DNA from: Curtobacterium sp. MCBA15_008
Lineage (GTDB): Bacteria > Actinomycetota > Actinomycetes > Actinomycetales > Microbacteriaceae
Assembly: GCF_001865065.1 (NCBI RefSeq)
Contig: NZ_MJGN01000012.1
Span: 152,280-216,279 of the forward strand
Direction of reading: 5' to 3'
DNA length: 64,000 nucleotides
Below are positions 45,006-53,003 of the stretch, one piece after another (within the stretch, counting starts at the first letter, position 1; every line of letters starts with the position of its first letter). Position numbers and translations under genes: made by a program. The notes beneath the pieces are model-generated. The model was not told where the DNA came from, ran no database searches, and saw only the letters and a program-made list of their open reading frames with translations.

Positions 45006-45727
45006 TCCGGGTGCTGGTGGCGGACGACCAGCCGCTGGTCCGGGCCGGCGTCTCGGCGCTCCTCGGCGCGGAGCCGGACATCGAGGTCGTCGGGGTCGCC
45101 GCCGACGGCGGCGAGGCGCTCGCCCTGGCACGGAGTAGCCGGCCGGACGTCGCCTGCCTGGACATCCGGATGCCGGTGCGGAACGGGATCGAGGTGGCCC
45201 GGGAGCTCTGCGCGCCGGACGCCGACCCCGCGGTGCCGGTGCTCATGCTCACCACGTTCGACGTCGACGACCTGGTGTTCGGGGCGCTCGAGGCGGGGGC
45301 GTCCGGGTTCCTGTTGAAGGACGCCGAGCCGGATGTCATCGTCGACGCCGTCCGACAGGTCGCCGCCGGGAACGGGACGATCGACCAGTCGCTCACCCGG
45401 CGGGTCCTCCGCGAGTTCGTGTCGCGGCGAAGCCTGCAGCCGGTGACGGGCGACCGGGTCGACGGGGTGCTGACCGCGCGGGAGCGGGACGTCCTCATGC
45501 TGCTCGCGCAGGGGATGTCGAACGAGGAGATCGCGGCGGCGCTCGTCGTCGAGGTCTCCACGGTGAAGTCGCACCTGGCGCGGATGCTGCCGAAGCTCGG
45601 GGTGCGCTCCCGGCTGCAGGCGGTCGTGTGGGCGTACCAGAACCGGATCGTGGCGGTGCCGGAGCTGGACCAGCCGGGGCCGGACGAGCCGGGGCCCGGG
45701 CACGGGCCGGACGACCAGCGGCGCTGA
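45002..45727 (+). CDS. NarL/LuxR-type response regulator
   Basis: 241 residues. The receiver domain has VLVADDQPLVRAGVSALL, phospho-acceptor D54 in CLDIRMP, and K in GFLLKDAEPD. The C-terminal LuxR-type helix-turn-helix is VLTARERDVLMLLAQGMSNE followed by VSTVKSHLARMLPKLGVRS. The tail is Pro/Gly-rich. A GTG start overlapping the kinase stop (GTGA) couples their translation; it ends three bases from the convergent RibD-like gene. Confidence 0.94.
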   Translation: MIRVLVADDQPLVRAGVSALLGAEPDIEVVGVAADGGEALALARSSRPDVACLDIRMPVRNGIEVARELCAPDADPAVPVLMLTTFDVDDLVFGALEAGASGFLLKDAEPDVIVDAVRQVAAGNGTIDQSLTRRVLREFVSRRSLQPVTGDRVDGVLTARERDVLMLLAQGMSNEEIAAALVVEVSTVKSHLARMLPKLGVRSRLQAVVWAYQNRIVAVPELDQPGPDEPGPGHGPDDQRR

Positions 45728-45730
45728 GCG

Positions 45731-46345
45731 TCAGCTTCGGCGGCGGTACCGGATGTGCGTCGAGAGCGGCGAGTGCAGCACCTCGACCGGCTCGAAGTCG
45801 AACGGCGCAGCACCCGCGACGTCGGCGTCGAAGATCCGCTCCCCGGAGCCGAGCAGCACGGGTGCGATGTCGATCGTCAGCTCGTCCACCACCCCGGCGA
45901 CGAGCGCCTGCCGCACGGTCGAGGCGCCACCCGCGATGTCGACGCCCCGGTCACCGGCCGCGGTGAGTGCCTGCGCGTAGGCCGCGTCGAACCCGTCGGT
46001 GACGAAGTGGAAGGTCGTGCCCTCGAGCGCGATCGGGTCGTGCGGGTGGTGGGTGAGCACGAAGACCGGGGCGTGGTACGGCGGTTCAGAGCCCCACCAG
46101 CCCTGCCAGTCCTGGTCCCACTCGCCGCGGACCGGGCCGAACATGTTGCGGCCCATCACGTACGCGCCGCGGGGTCGCATCAGCCAGCCCGCTGCCGTGC
46201 GGTCGGCGTCGGTGACCTCGGTGCCGGGCATGTGCCAGGTGTGCAGCTCGCCGCCGCGGACGCCGAGCGGGTGCTCGAGATCCTGGTCGGGACCGGCGAC
46301 GAACCCGTCGAGGGAGATCGACATGTGGCAGGTGGTGTCCGTCAT
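45731..46345 (-). CDS. Dihydrofolate reductase-fold protein (RibD C-terminal family)
   Basis: 204 residues. The start MSISLDGFVAGPDQDLEHPL, the central GAYVMGRNMFGP and the NADPH loop VDIAGGASTVRQALVAGVVD are those of the DHFR-like RibD_C family common in actinobacteria. The likely substrate is a pterin or flavin precursor or an xenobiotic, but it is not known. It is preceded by an NmrA-like gene on the same strand with an 83-base gap, so the two may form a reductase pair. Confidence 0.88.
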   Translation of the reverse strand: MTDTTCHMSISLDGFVAGPDQDLEHPLGVRGGELHTWHMPGTEVTDADRTAAGWLMRPRGAYVMGRNMFGPVRGEWDQDWQGWWGSEPPYHAPVFVLTHHPHDPIALEGTTFHFVTDGFDAAYAQALTAAGDRGVDIAGGASTVRQALVAGVVDELTIDIAPVLLGSGERIFDADVAGAAPFDFEPVEVLHSPLSTHIRYRRRS

Positions 46346-46428
46346 CGGGTCCCCGGTCTGGTCGTGCGGCAGGAGGGTCGGGCGGACCGGCTGAACGTGC
46401 CGGCGGGCGGGTCGGGCTGGCTGGCCGG

Positions 46429-47331
46429 TCAGGCGGCGAGGTGTGCCGCGAGCACGTCCTCCACGCTGGTCCACTCGTACGGGCCGTACCGGTCGTCGTC
46501 GACGTGGTGCAGCTCGGCCTCGCCACTGAACATGCTGACGAAGTACTGCATACCCTGCCACGCGGGGAACGGCTCGTCATCCCCTGCTCTCGACAGCCGC
46601 CGACCGACGCGCGCCATCGCCGACAGCGTCCCCGCGGTCCCCGCCCACTGCAGCCGGAACGGGGTGCCCGTCAGCCGTGACATGGTCTCGGCGATGCTGC
46701 GCGAGGTGACGCGGTCCCCCGCGACCTCGACGACCCGCGGCGCCGCCGGGTCGAGCGCGACCAGGGCCGTGGTCCGGGCGACGTCGTCCTTAGTGGTGAA
46801 GTCGAGCACCTGGTCGGGCGACGACCAGTAGAGCACCCGCTGCCGGTCGAACAGGATGAGCGGGGCCTGGCCGGTCAGCATGTCGGTGAACGCCCCGTTG
46901 AGGATCGAGGTCGCCCGGATCGGGGCGGCGTCGACGTCGGCGGCGAACTCGCGACGCAGTTCGAAGTTCCGGTTCGACCCGGGCGTGATCGAGCGGTAGT
47001 CGGCGGCGTAGTCGGACGGGATGAACCGGGCGACGCCGGCCTCGACCGCGGCCGCGAGGAGGGCCCGCTGCGCGTCGACGATCACCGGACGCGTCCCGCT
47101 CACCGCCGACACCACCACCTCGACCCCGGCGAGGGCCGACACCAGGCCCGCGTGGTCGCCGTAGTCCGCCCGCACCACCTCGACCCCGTCCTCGGCGCCG
47201 AGGCGTTCGGCGGCGGGGCTTCCGTCGGTGCGGGTGAGGACGCGGACGCTGGTGTCGTGCTGCCGGAGCGCACGGACGATACGTCCGCCGAGGTCGCCGG
47301 TGGCGCCGGCGACGAGGACGGTGGTGGTCAT
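46429..47331 (-). CDS. NmrA-like NAD(P)-binding protein
   Basis: 300 residues. The dinucleotide fold opens VLVAGATGDLGGRIVRALRQ; ARFIPSDYAADYR and a following NRNFELRREF replace the catalytic YxxxK of true SDRs. These features define the NmrA/isoflavone-reductase-like group, whose members sense or use NADP. ATG at 47331 is the first start before the dinucleotide motif. It is divergent from the lipoprotein at 47489, sharing a 157-base promoter region. Confidence 0.88.
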   Translation of the reverse strand: MTTTVLVAGATGDLGGRIVRALRQHDTSVRVLTRTDGSPAAERLGAEDGVEVVRADYGDHAGLVSALAGVEVVVSAVSGTRPVIVDAQRALLAAAVEAGVARFIPSDYAADYRSITPGSNRNFELRREFAADVDAAPIRATSILNGAFTDMLTGQAPLILFDRQRVLYWSSPDQVLDFTTKDDVARTTALVALDPAAPRVVEVAGDRVTSRSIAETMSRLTGTPFRLQWAGTAGTLSAMARVGRRLSRAGDDEPFPAWQGMQYFVSMFSGEAELHHVDDDRYGPYEWTSVEDVLAAHLAA

Positions 47332-47488
47332 GGCCGCCACGCTACGGGTGCCCCGCGGACCGGGTTCAGCGAGCCGGCCGCGCGGTCGTGTTCCGGACCG
47401 TCCGTACGACATGTGCGGACGAAGCCTGAGGATTCCGGCAGAATGGTCAGCACTGACCACCGTTGGGGTGGCGCATCCAGGGGGAACC

Positions 47489-48676
47489 GTGCAGATCAAG
47501 ACCATTGCCATGTCCGCGACCACCGCCGTCGTCCTCGGCCTGACGCTCACCGCCTGCAGCGGCGGCGGTGGCGGTGGCGGGGCATCCGAGGGGAAGTCCG
47601 GCGGCGACGCGAAGCCCGTCAGCGGCTCGGCCGTGAAGATCGACCTGACGAAGGACGTCGAGAAGAAGGTGGGGGTCACCCTCACCGACACGCAGGTCGG
47701 CGACCGCGTGGAGATCAAGAAGGTGTCGACGAAGCTCGACACCGACAACGTGAAGTCGCTCAAGTCCTCGCAGGGCGATGTCGTGCTCGTGCAGCTCAAG
47801 GTCACCGTGCCCGACGACGGCTACTCCGTCTCGACGACCGACATCGGGCTCAAGGACGACCAGGACACCACCTCGTCGAACCTCTACGCCGGTGGGCTCG
47901 AGGCCGCGATGGAGGCGCAGGGCTACGCCGCGCTGCCGAGCTACGTGTCGACCGGCTCGACGAAGACCGGGTGGGTCGCCCTCCAGGTCCTCGACACCGC
48001 GAAGTCGGCCGACCTGACGTGGAAGCGTGCGAAGCACACCGACTACGAGTCGGGCAAGAAGTACCCGGCCCGCACCATGACCGCGCCGCTGCTGAAGAAC
48101 ACCGGCGCCGACTCCGCGGTCACCGCCGCGAAGGAGGGCGCGACGCCCAAGAAGGCCTCTGCCAAGAGCACGGACGACGTGACGAAGAACACCGTGACGG
48201 TCGACCAGATCATCACGAACTTCCCGCTGCCCGCCGCGGTGGACTACGAGAGCGGCCACATCGTCGCCGTGCACATCAAGGTCGACGCCGGCAGCGTCTA
48301 CACCTCGGGCTGGTCGCCGAGCGACCTGCAGCTCCTCACCGCCGACGGTGACAAGATCGACCGCTACTCCAACGCGGACGTCGCGACCGCGCTGGCCGAG
48401 AAGGGCTTCTCCGGCCTGACCGACGACGGCTACATCTCCTCCGGTGAGAGCACGACCGGGTGGGTGCCGTTCCTCGTCAAGCCGAGCACCGGCGACTCGG
48501 GCTTCACCATCAGCCAGCACCGTCGTGCGGCGAACATCATCGGCGGCGGCTCGGTGCCGGCGGCGGACTTCCCGGCGAAGATCACCGTCGAGGGCGTTTC
48601 CGACGACAGCGGCTCCTCGGAGAGCGACGACCAGTCGACCGAGGGCAGCGACGACGGGTCCGGCTCGAACGCGTAG
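47489..48676 (+). CDS. Large secreted lipoprotein, unknown function
   Basis: 395 residues. A signal peptide with lipobox LTAC (C23) is followed by SGGGGGGG, then two similar halves rich in beta strands: (VLVQLKVTVPDDGYSVSTTD ... GYAALPSYVSTGSTKTGWVA) and (HIVAVHIKVDAGSVYTSG ... GFSGLTDDGYISSGESTTGW). Both contain the STGSTKTGW/SSGESTTGW type turn, recalling telokin-like DUF4352 domains. The C-terminus is a Ser/Asp-rich acidic tail. The GTG at 47489 gives the better basic N-region; ATG 47510 is an alternative. It ends before a perfect 42-bp palindrome. Confidence 0.85.
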   Translation: MQIKTIAMSATTAVVLGLTLTACSGGGGGGGASEGKSGGDAKPVSGSAVKIDLTKDVEKKVGVTLTDTQVGDRVEIKKVSTKLDTDNVKSLKSSQGDVVLVQLKVTVPDDGYSVSTTDIGLKDDQDTTSSNLYAGGLEAAMEAQGYAALPSYVSTGSTKTGWVALQVLDTAKSADLTWKRAKHTDYESGKKYPARTMTAPLLKNTGADSAVTAAKEGATPKKASAKSTDDVTKNTVTVDQIITNFPLPAAVDYESGHIVAVHIKVDAGSVYTSGWSPSDLQLLTADGDKIDRYSNADVATALAEKGFSGLTDDGYISSGESTTGWVPFLVKPSTGDSGFTISQHRRAANIIGGGSVPAADFPAKITVEGVSDDSGSSESDDQSTEGSDDGSGSNA

Positions 48677-48709
48677 CTGACCGAGCAGTCCCGACGGGCT
48701 GCGCAGTGC

Positions 48710-48751
48710 GGACGGGAGGCGCGGTGCCAGCTGGCACCGCGCCTCCCGTCC
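48710..48751. terminator. Perfect 42-bp palindrome, bidirectional terminator candidate
   Basis: Two 21-base arms meet with no spacer (centre between 48730 and 48731) between the convergent lipoprotein and EthD-like genes. It could form a very stable hairpin in transcripts from either side, and a cruciform in DNA. No T-tract follows. Confidence 0.85.
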
Positions 48752-48803
48752 GTCCGCTGGTCCAGTCCGCGGCCGCTGGTCGCGCCGCGCGCGGTCGCTG
48801 CCG

Positions 48804-49109
48804 TCAGGCCTGCTCGACGTCCGAGAACAGTCCGGTGAAGGTCGCGCCGGTGGCGCCGAGCTGCCCGAAGAAGTCGCCCGCTTCGGCGCCCGCGATCGCT
48901 GCCGAGGCGTCGTCGTACGAGTCGAAGTACAGGTCGAGGGTGCGGTGGGCCGGCGTGGGCGTGCCGTCCTCCTTGGGCCAGACCTTGCCGGCCTCGAGTC
49001 GGCGGAGCTCGGGGAGCTTCGCGGCGGCGTCGCGGAGGGCCGGGTAGGCCGCTTCGAACGCCGTCGGATCGGACGGGTTGTCGATGATGAGGGTGATCTT
49101 GGTCGTCAT
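48804..49109 (-). CDS. EthD-type dimeric alpha-beta barrel protein
   Basis: 101 residues. TTKITLIIDNPSDPTAFEAAY, LRRLEAGKVWPKEDG and LDLYFDSYDDASAAIAG match the small ferredoxin-like EthD/ABM fold, proteins that bind or oxidise small aromatic or ether compounds. It is convergent with the lipoprotein and directly downstream, on the same strand, of the Gly-Thr-repeat protein (16-base gap). Confidence 0.82.
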   Translation of the reverse strand: MTTKITLIIDNPSDPTAFEAAYPALRDAAAKLPELRRLEAGKVWPKEDGTPTPAHRTLDLYFDSYDDASAAIAGAEAGDFFGQLGATGATFTGLFSDVEQA

Positions 49110-49125
49110 GCGACCAGTGTCCGCC

Positions 49126-49530
49126 TCAGTCGGCGTCGGTGACCAGACGTCCGCCGCCGAAGGGCAGCCAGCCGGCGCGGTAGACGAAGCGGTCGGCGGC
49201 CACGGCGTCGGCGCGGGCCCAGGCGTCGGTTCCGGTTCCGGTTCCGGTTCCGGTTCTGGTCCCGGTTCCGGTTCCGGTTCCGGTTCTGGTTCCGGTTCCG
49301 GTTCCGACCGTTCGCGTCGCCGCTCCGAACCGCCAGGCGCGGTTGTACAGGTACACGCCGATGACGGTGCCCCCGTCGTCCGGCACCGCCCACGTGCCGA
49401 TCCCCCACTGCGCCGGGTGTCCGACGCCGTCGATCGTCACGGTCGGCCGGGCGAACCACGTGAACGGCGGGCGGGTGATCCGGAGTTCCACGCGGCGCTT
49501 CGTCGTGCCGGAGGGCTGTGTCGCTTCCAC
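49126..49530 (-). CDS. Hypothetical protein split by a Gly-Thr dipeptide repeat
   Basis: 134 residues from a GTG start at 49528-49530. The first part (VELRITRPPFTWFARPTVTI, then HPAQWGIGTWAVPDDGG and VYLYNRAWRFGAA) looks like a small beta-sandwich domain. A run of about 26 residues, mainly Gly-Thr with two Arg changes, follows, then a C-terminal stretch DAWARADAVAADRFVYRAGW. The repeat comes from 13 hexanucleotides and keeps the frame. No signal peptide is visible. The family is not recognised; the non-repeat parts have normal composition, so I think the gene is real. Confidence 0.68.
   Translation of the reverse strand: MEATQPSGTTKRRVELRITRPPFTWFARPTVTIDGVGHPAQWGIGTWAVPDDGGTVIGVYLYNRAWRFGAATRTVGTGTGTRTGTGTGTGTRTGTGTGTGTDAWARADAVAADRFVYRAGWLPFGGGRLVTDAD
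49228..49305. repeat. Hexanucleotide microsatellite, 13 units of GGTTCC type
   Basis: Thirteen contiguous hexamers: ten GGTTCC, two GGTTCT and one GGTCCC. On the minus strand they encode alternating Gly and Thr (Arg where the unit varies). Confidence 0.95.
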
Positions 49531-49577
49531 TTCCGCAGGATACGGGGTCCGGCCGCCCGCCCCGACCGCTCGGACTC

Positions 49578-49653
49578 GGCCGGGCGCCGGGCGGGCGCCG
49601 GCCGGGCGCCGGGCGGGCGCTGGCCGGGCGCCGGGCGGGCGCTGGCCGGGCGC
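49578..49653. repeat. 22-bp G/C-only tandem repeat, three units plus a partial
   Basis: Units at 49578-49599, 49600-49621 and 49622-49643 differ only in the last base, followed by ten more matching bases. With GGGC tracts spaced by short loops it could form a G-quadruplex. It lies upstream of the 71-bp repeat array, in the non-coding stretch 49531-49823. Confidence 0.85.
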
Positions 49654-49660
49654 GATCGTG

Positions 49661-49800
49661 CAGCGACAACACACGAGTCGATCGACGCGTGTGACGTCGC
49701 ACCATGCACCCGCATCGGATACGCCTGCAAGTTGCGGCAAAGCGCGAGTCGATCGACGCGTGTGAGGTCGCACCATGCACCCGCATCGGACGCCTGCTGA
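49661..49800. repeat. Two copies of the 71-bp-period dispersed repeat (locus B)
   Basis: The cores at 49675-49719 and 49746-49790 agree in 44 of 45 bases and are exactly 71 bases apart. Each contains CGAGTCGATCGACGCG and CACCATGCACCCGCATCGGA. The second copy ends 24 bases before the upstream region of pxpA begins. Locus A at 40.9 kb has the same period and related sequence. Confidence 0.9.
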
Positions 49801-49823
49801 CGGCGCCCCGGTAGGTTGGCGAG

Positions 49824-50606
49824 GTGACCACGATCGACTGCAACAGCGACCTCGGCGAGGGCTTCGGCGCCTGGAGCATGGGCGACGACCGCGCGATGCT
49901 CGACGTGGTCTCCTCGGCGAACGTCGCCTGCGGCTTCCACGCCGGCGACCCCACGATCATGCTCGACACCTGCCGAGCCGCGGCCGAGCGGGGCGTGGCC
50001 GTCGGCGCCCACGTGGCCTACCGCGACCTCATCGGCTTCGGCCGCCGGCCGGTGCACGTCACCCCCGAGGAGCTGTACGCCGACGTCGTGCACCAGCTCG
50101 GCGCGCTCGTCGCGACCGCCCGGGTCGCCGGCACCGCGGTGACGTACGTGAAGCCGCACGGGGCGCTGTACAACACCGCCTGCGTCGACCCGGTGCAGGC
50201 AGAGGCGGTCGTCCGCGCCGTCGCGGACGTCGACCCGACCCTGGCGGTCCTCGCACTGCCCGACTCCGAGCTGCTGCGGGCCGCGGAGCGCCACGGACTC
50301 CGAGCCGTCCGCGAGGTCTTCGCCGACCGCGCCTACGAACCCGACGGGTCGCTCGTGTCGCGCAGCACCCCGGGTTCGGTGCTGCACGACCCCGAGGCCG
50401 TCGCCGCGCGGGTGCTGCGCATGGTCACCGACGGCCTCGTGACCGCGGTCGACGGCTCGGACGTGCGGGTGCAGGTCGACTCGGTCTGCGTGCACGGGGA
50501 CTCCCCCGACGCGGTCGCGATGGCGCAGGCGATCCGGACGCTGCTGACCACGCACGGGGTGACGATCGCGCCGTTCGCGCCCGCTGTCGCGCCCGCGTCG
50601 CCGTGA
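49824..50606 (+). CDS. pxpA: 5-oxoprolinase subunit A (LamB/YcsF family)
   Basis: 260 residues. The opening [20 protein letters not shown], then [14 protein letters not shown] and [10 protein letters not shown], are the conserved metal/substrate motifs of the family. With PxpB and PxpC it hydrolyses 5-oxoproline (pyroglutamate), a spontaneous damage product of glutamine and glutamate, to glutamate with ATP. It starts at GTG 49824 and overlaps pxpB by four bases. The 71-bp repeats lie just upstream, so its promoter is probably in or beside them. Confidence 0.96.
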   Translation: MTTIDCNSDLGEGFGAWSMGDDRAMLDVVSSANVACGFHAGDPTIMLDTCRAAAERGVAVGAHVAYRDLIGFGRRPVHVTPEELYADVVHQLGALVATARVAGTAVTYVKPHGALYNTACVDPVQAEAVVRAVADVDPTLAVLALPDSELLRAAERHGLRAVREVFADRAYEPDGSLVSRSTPGSVLHDPEAVAARVLRMVTDGLVTAVDGSDVRVQVDSVCVHGDSPDAVAMAQAIRTLLTTHGVTIAPFAPAVAPASP

Positions 50607-51232
50607 CGCTCGACGTCTGTCCCGCCGGGCGGTCCGCGGTGCTGGCGACCTTCGACTCGCTCGACGACGTCGTCGCCTTCCACGCCGGACTGACCGCCGC
50701 AGAGGTCCCGGGGCTCACCGAGGTCGTCTCCGGCGCTCGGACGCTGCTGCTCCGGTTCGACCCGGACCGCACCGACGCCGGTCGTCTCCGCTCCGGCCTC
50801 GCCGGCGTCGTCCCCGTCACCGCCGACCGTTCCGTGGACGACCGCGCACCGCTCGTCATCCCCGTCACGTACGACGGCGAGGACCTCGACGCCGTCGCGC
50901 GCACGACCGGGATGACGCGCGACGAGCTCGTCGCCTGGCACACCGGCCAGGTCTGGACGAGCGCCTTCTGCGGTTTCGCCCCCGGCTTCAGCTACCTCAC
51001 CGGCACCGCGCCCTCGCTCGACCTGCCACGCCGCAGCACGTCCCGCACCGCGGTACCGAGCGGCGCGGTGGCCCTCGCCGGCGAGTTCAGCGCCGTCTAC
51101 CCGCGGTCGTCGCCGGGTGGCTGGCAGCTCATCGGCCGGACCGAGGTCGCGATGTGGTCGCTCGACCGCGACCCGCCCGCGCTCGCCCCCGCCGGCACCC
51201 GGCTCCGGTTCGTCGAGGCGCCCCCGGCATGA
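50603..51232 (+). CDS. pxpB: 5-oxoprolinase subunit B
   Basis: 209 residues. The carboxyltransferase-type domain 1 has [33 protein letters not shown] and the GGWQLIGRT end. Formerly annotated as KipI or allophanate hydrolase subunit 1. A GTG start overlaps the pxpA stop (GTGA), and its own stop overlaps the next ATG. Confidence 0.95.
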   Translation: MTLDVCPAGRSAVLATFDSLDDVVAFHAGLTAAEVPGLTEVVSGARTLLLRFDPDRTDAGRLRSGLAGVVPVTADRSVDDRAPLVIPVTYDGEDLDAVARTTGMTRDELVAWHTGQVWTSAFCGFAPGFSYLTGTAPSLDLPRRSTSRTAVPSGAVALAGEFSAVYPRSSPGGWQLIGRTEVAMWSLDRDPPALAPAGTRLRFVEAPPA

Positions 51233-52113
51233 GCGCGCTCACCGTCCTGCAGGTCGGGCCCGGCACGTCGGTGCAGGACCTCGGCCGTCCCGGGTTCAGC
51301 GACGCCGGCCTCGGCGCCGCCGGTGCCGCCGACCGCGGAGCAGCAGCCCTCGCCGGACGGATGGTCGGCAACCGCCGCGACGCGGCCGTCCTGGAGGCAC
51401 TGCTCGGCTCCGTCACACTCCGCTCCGACGCCCACCTGGTCACCGCCACCACCGGTGCGGCCTGCCCGGTCGAGGTCACCTCGGCGGACGGCCGGGTCCG
51501 CGGCGCGGCCTCGTACGAGGTGCTGACGCTCGCCCCCGGAGACGTGCTGCGCATCGGACAGCCGGACGCGGGCCTCCGCGTGTACCTCGCGGTGCGGGGC
51601 GGGTTCGCGGTCGAACCGGTGCTCGGCAGCCGGTCGTGGGACTCGCTGGCGCGGCTCGGCCCGCCGCCGCTGTCCGTCGGGGACGTCCTGCCCGTCGGGG
51701 ACGCCGCGGACGGATGGCCGGTCGTCGACGCCGTCGCCCCGCCGCTCGACACTCCGCCCGGCGAACCCGTCGTGCTCGACGTGACGCCCGGCCCGCGCGA
51801 CGACTGGTTCACGCCGTCGTGGCGCGCGACCCTGACCGGCCAGGTCCACCACGTCACGCCGGACAGCGACCGCGTGGGGGTGCGGACGACCGCGGCGGCG
51901 CCGCTCGTCCGGGCGGCGACCCGTGAGCTCCCGAGCGAGGGCGTCGAGACCGGCTCGCTGCAGGTCCCTCCGGACGGGCACCCCGTCCTGTTCCTCGCCG
52001 ACCACCCGGTGACCGGCGGCTACCCCGTCGTCGCGGTGCTCACCCCGGCGGCGGTGGACCGTGCCGCGCAGCTGCGACCGGGGGACGCGGTGCGCTTCCG
52101 GATCACCGGCTGA
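51229..52113 (+). CDS. pxpC: 5-oxoprolinase subunit C
   Basis: 294 residues. Begins LTVLQVGPGTSVQDLGRPGF, with NRRDAAVLEALLG and the late DHPVTGGYPVVAVL motif of the KipA/allophanate-hydrolase-subunit-2 family. Last gene of the pxpABC unit, translationally coupled to pxpB (ATGA). It is convergent with the HIT gene after 12 bases. Confidence 0.95.
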   Translation: MSALTVLQVGPGTSVQDLGRPGFSDAGLGAAGAADRGAAALAGRMVGNRRDAAVLEALLGSVTLRSDAHLVTATTGAACPVEVTSADGRVRGAASYEVLTLAPGDVLRIGQPDAGLRVYLAVRGGFAVEPVLGSRSWDSLARLGPPPLSVGDVLPVGDAADGWPVVDAVAPPLDTPPGEPVVLDVTPGPRDDWFTPSWRATLTGQVHHVTPDSDRVGVRTTAAAPLVRAATRELPSEGVETGSLQVPPDGHPVLFLADHPVTGGYPVVAVLTPAAVDRAAQLRPGDAVRFRITG

Positions 52114-52125
52114 GGGTCGCTGCGG

Positions 52126-52542
52126 TCAGTCGAACATCGCGGCGAGGGCGGCGTACGGGTCGCCCTCGACCACGTGTGCCGACCGCCGCTCTGGCCAGTG
52201 CACCGTGCCGTCGTCGGGCCAGCACGGCACGACGTGGACGTGCAGGTGCCGGACGCTCTGCCCGGCGTCCGCCCCGGACGCCTGCAGCAGCACGGTGCCG
52301 GTCGCGCCGAGCGCGCCCCGCATCGCCCGTGCCACACGCTGCGCCAGGGCGAACGTCGCAGACAGGGCCACCGGCCCGGCGCGCCACAGGTCGTCGGTGT
52401 GCTCCACCGGGGCCACGAGGGTGTGCCCGGGAGCGAGCAGGGACTCGGGCAGGGGTGCGAACGCCACCGCGTGCTCCTCGCGCTCGACCCACGCGGCCGG
52501 CGCCTCCCCGGCGATGATGCGGCAGAAGGGGCACGGGTCCAT
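52126..52542 (-). CDS. HIT-family nucleotide hydrolase/transferase
   Basis: 138 residues. The active-site triad HxHxH is in VRHLHVHVVP, and the N-terminal CPFCRIIAGE is the usual zinc-linked cysteine pair of bacterial HIT proteins. Likely acts on dinucleoside polyphosphates or adenylated small molecules. The ATG at 52542 opens MDPCPFC. It is divergent from the ABM gene. Confidence 0.92.
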   Translation of the reverse strand: MDPCPFCRIIAGEAPAAWVEREEHAVAFAPLPESLLAPGHTLVAPVEHTDDLWRAGPVALSATFALAQRVARAMRGALGATGTVLLQASGADAGQSVRHLHVHVVPCWPDDGTVHWPERRSAHVVEGDPYAALAAMFD

Positions 52543-52633
52543 CGGACCAGTCTGCCGGATGCGCTCCGGCCGACTCCGGAACACCGGGGCCGCATCTGCG
52601 GTTGGCTCGGAGACCGATGACGAAAGGTGCACC

Positions 52634-52936
52634 ATGTCGATGACCGTCCTGCTCGAGGCCCAGCTCCGGAGCGACCTCCCCACCGAGACCGTCGAGACGG
52701 CGATCCGCGAGACGCTCGCACAGACCGGCGCGTTCCCGGGGAGCGAGTCCCTCGAGGTGATCGTCGACGACGCCGACCCCACCCGCATCGTGGTCGTCGA
52801 ACGCTGGACGACCTCGGCGGACCACGACGCGTACGTCGCCTGGCGTGCGACGCCGGAGGGTGCGTCCGCCCTCCGCGACGTGGTGGCGTCGCCGCCGGTC
52901 AAGCGGACCTTCGACCGGACCATCCCGCTGACCTGA
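52634..52936 (+). CDS. Antibiotic biosynthesis monooxygenase-fold protein
   Basis: 100 residues. MTVLLEAQLRSDLPTETVE, a central VVVERWTTSADHDAYVAWRA and the last strand TFDRTIPLT are those of dimeric ABM-type proteins, which act on small aromatic or quinone substrates or protect against them. It lies alone, 67 bases before the ABC-F gene on the same strand. Function unknown. Confidence 0.85.
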   Translation: MSMTVLLEAQLRSDLPTETVETAIRETLAQTGAFPGSESLEVIVDDADPTRIVVVERWTTSADHDAYVAWRATPEGASALRDVVASPPVKRTFDRTIPLT

Positions 52937-53003
52937 TCGGGGCCGCCGGCGTGCTGTCGGCGCCCTGCTCCGGGGCACGCGCGGGACATGGGACGATTGC
53001 GGG

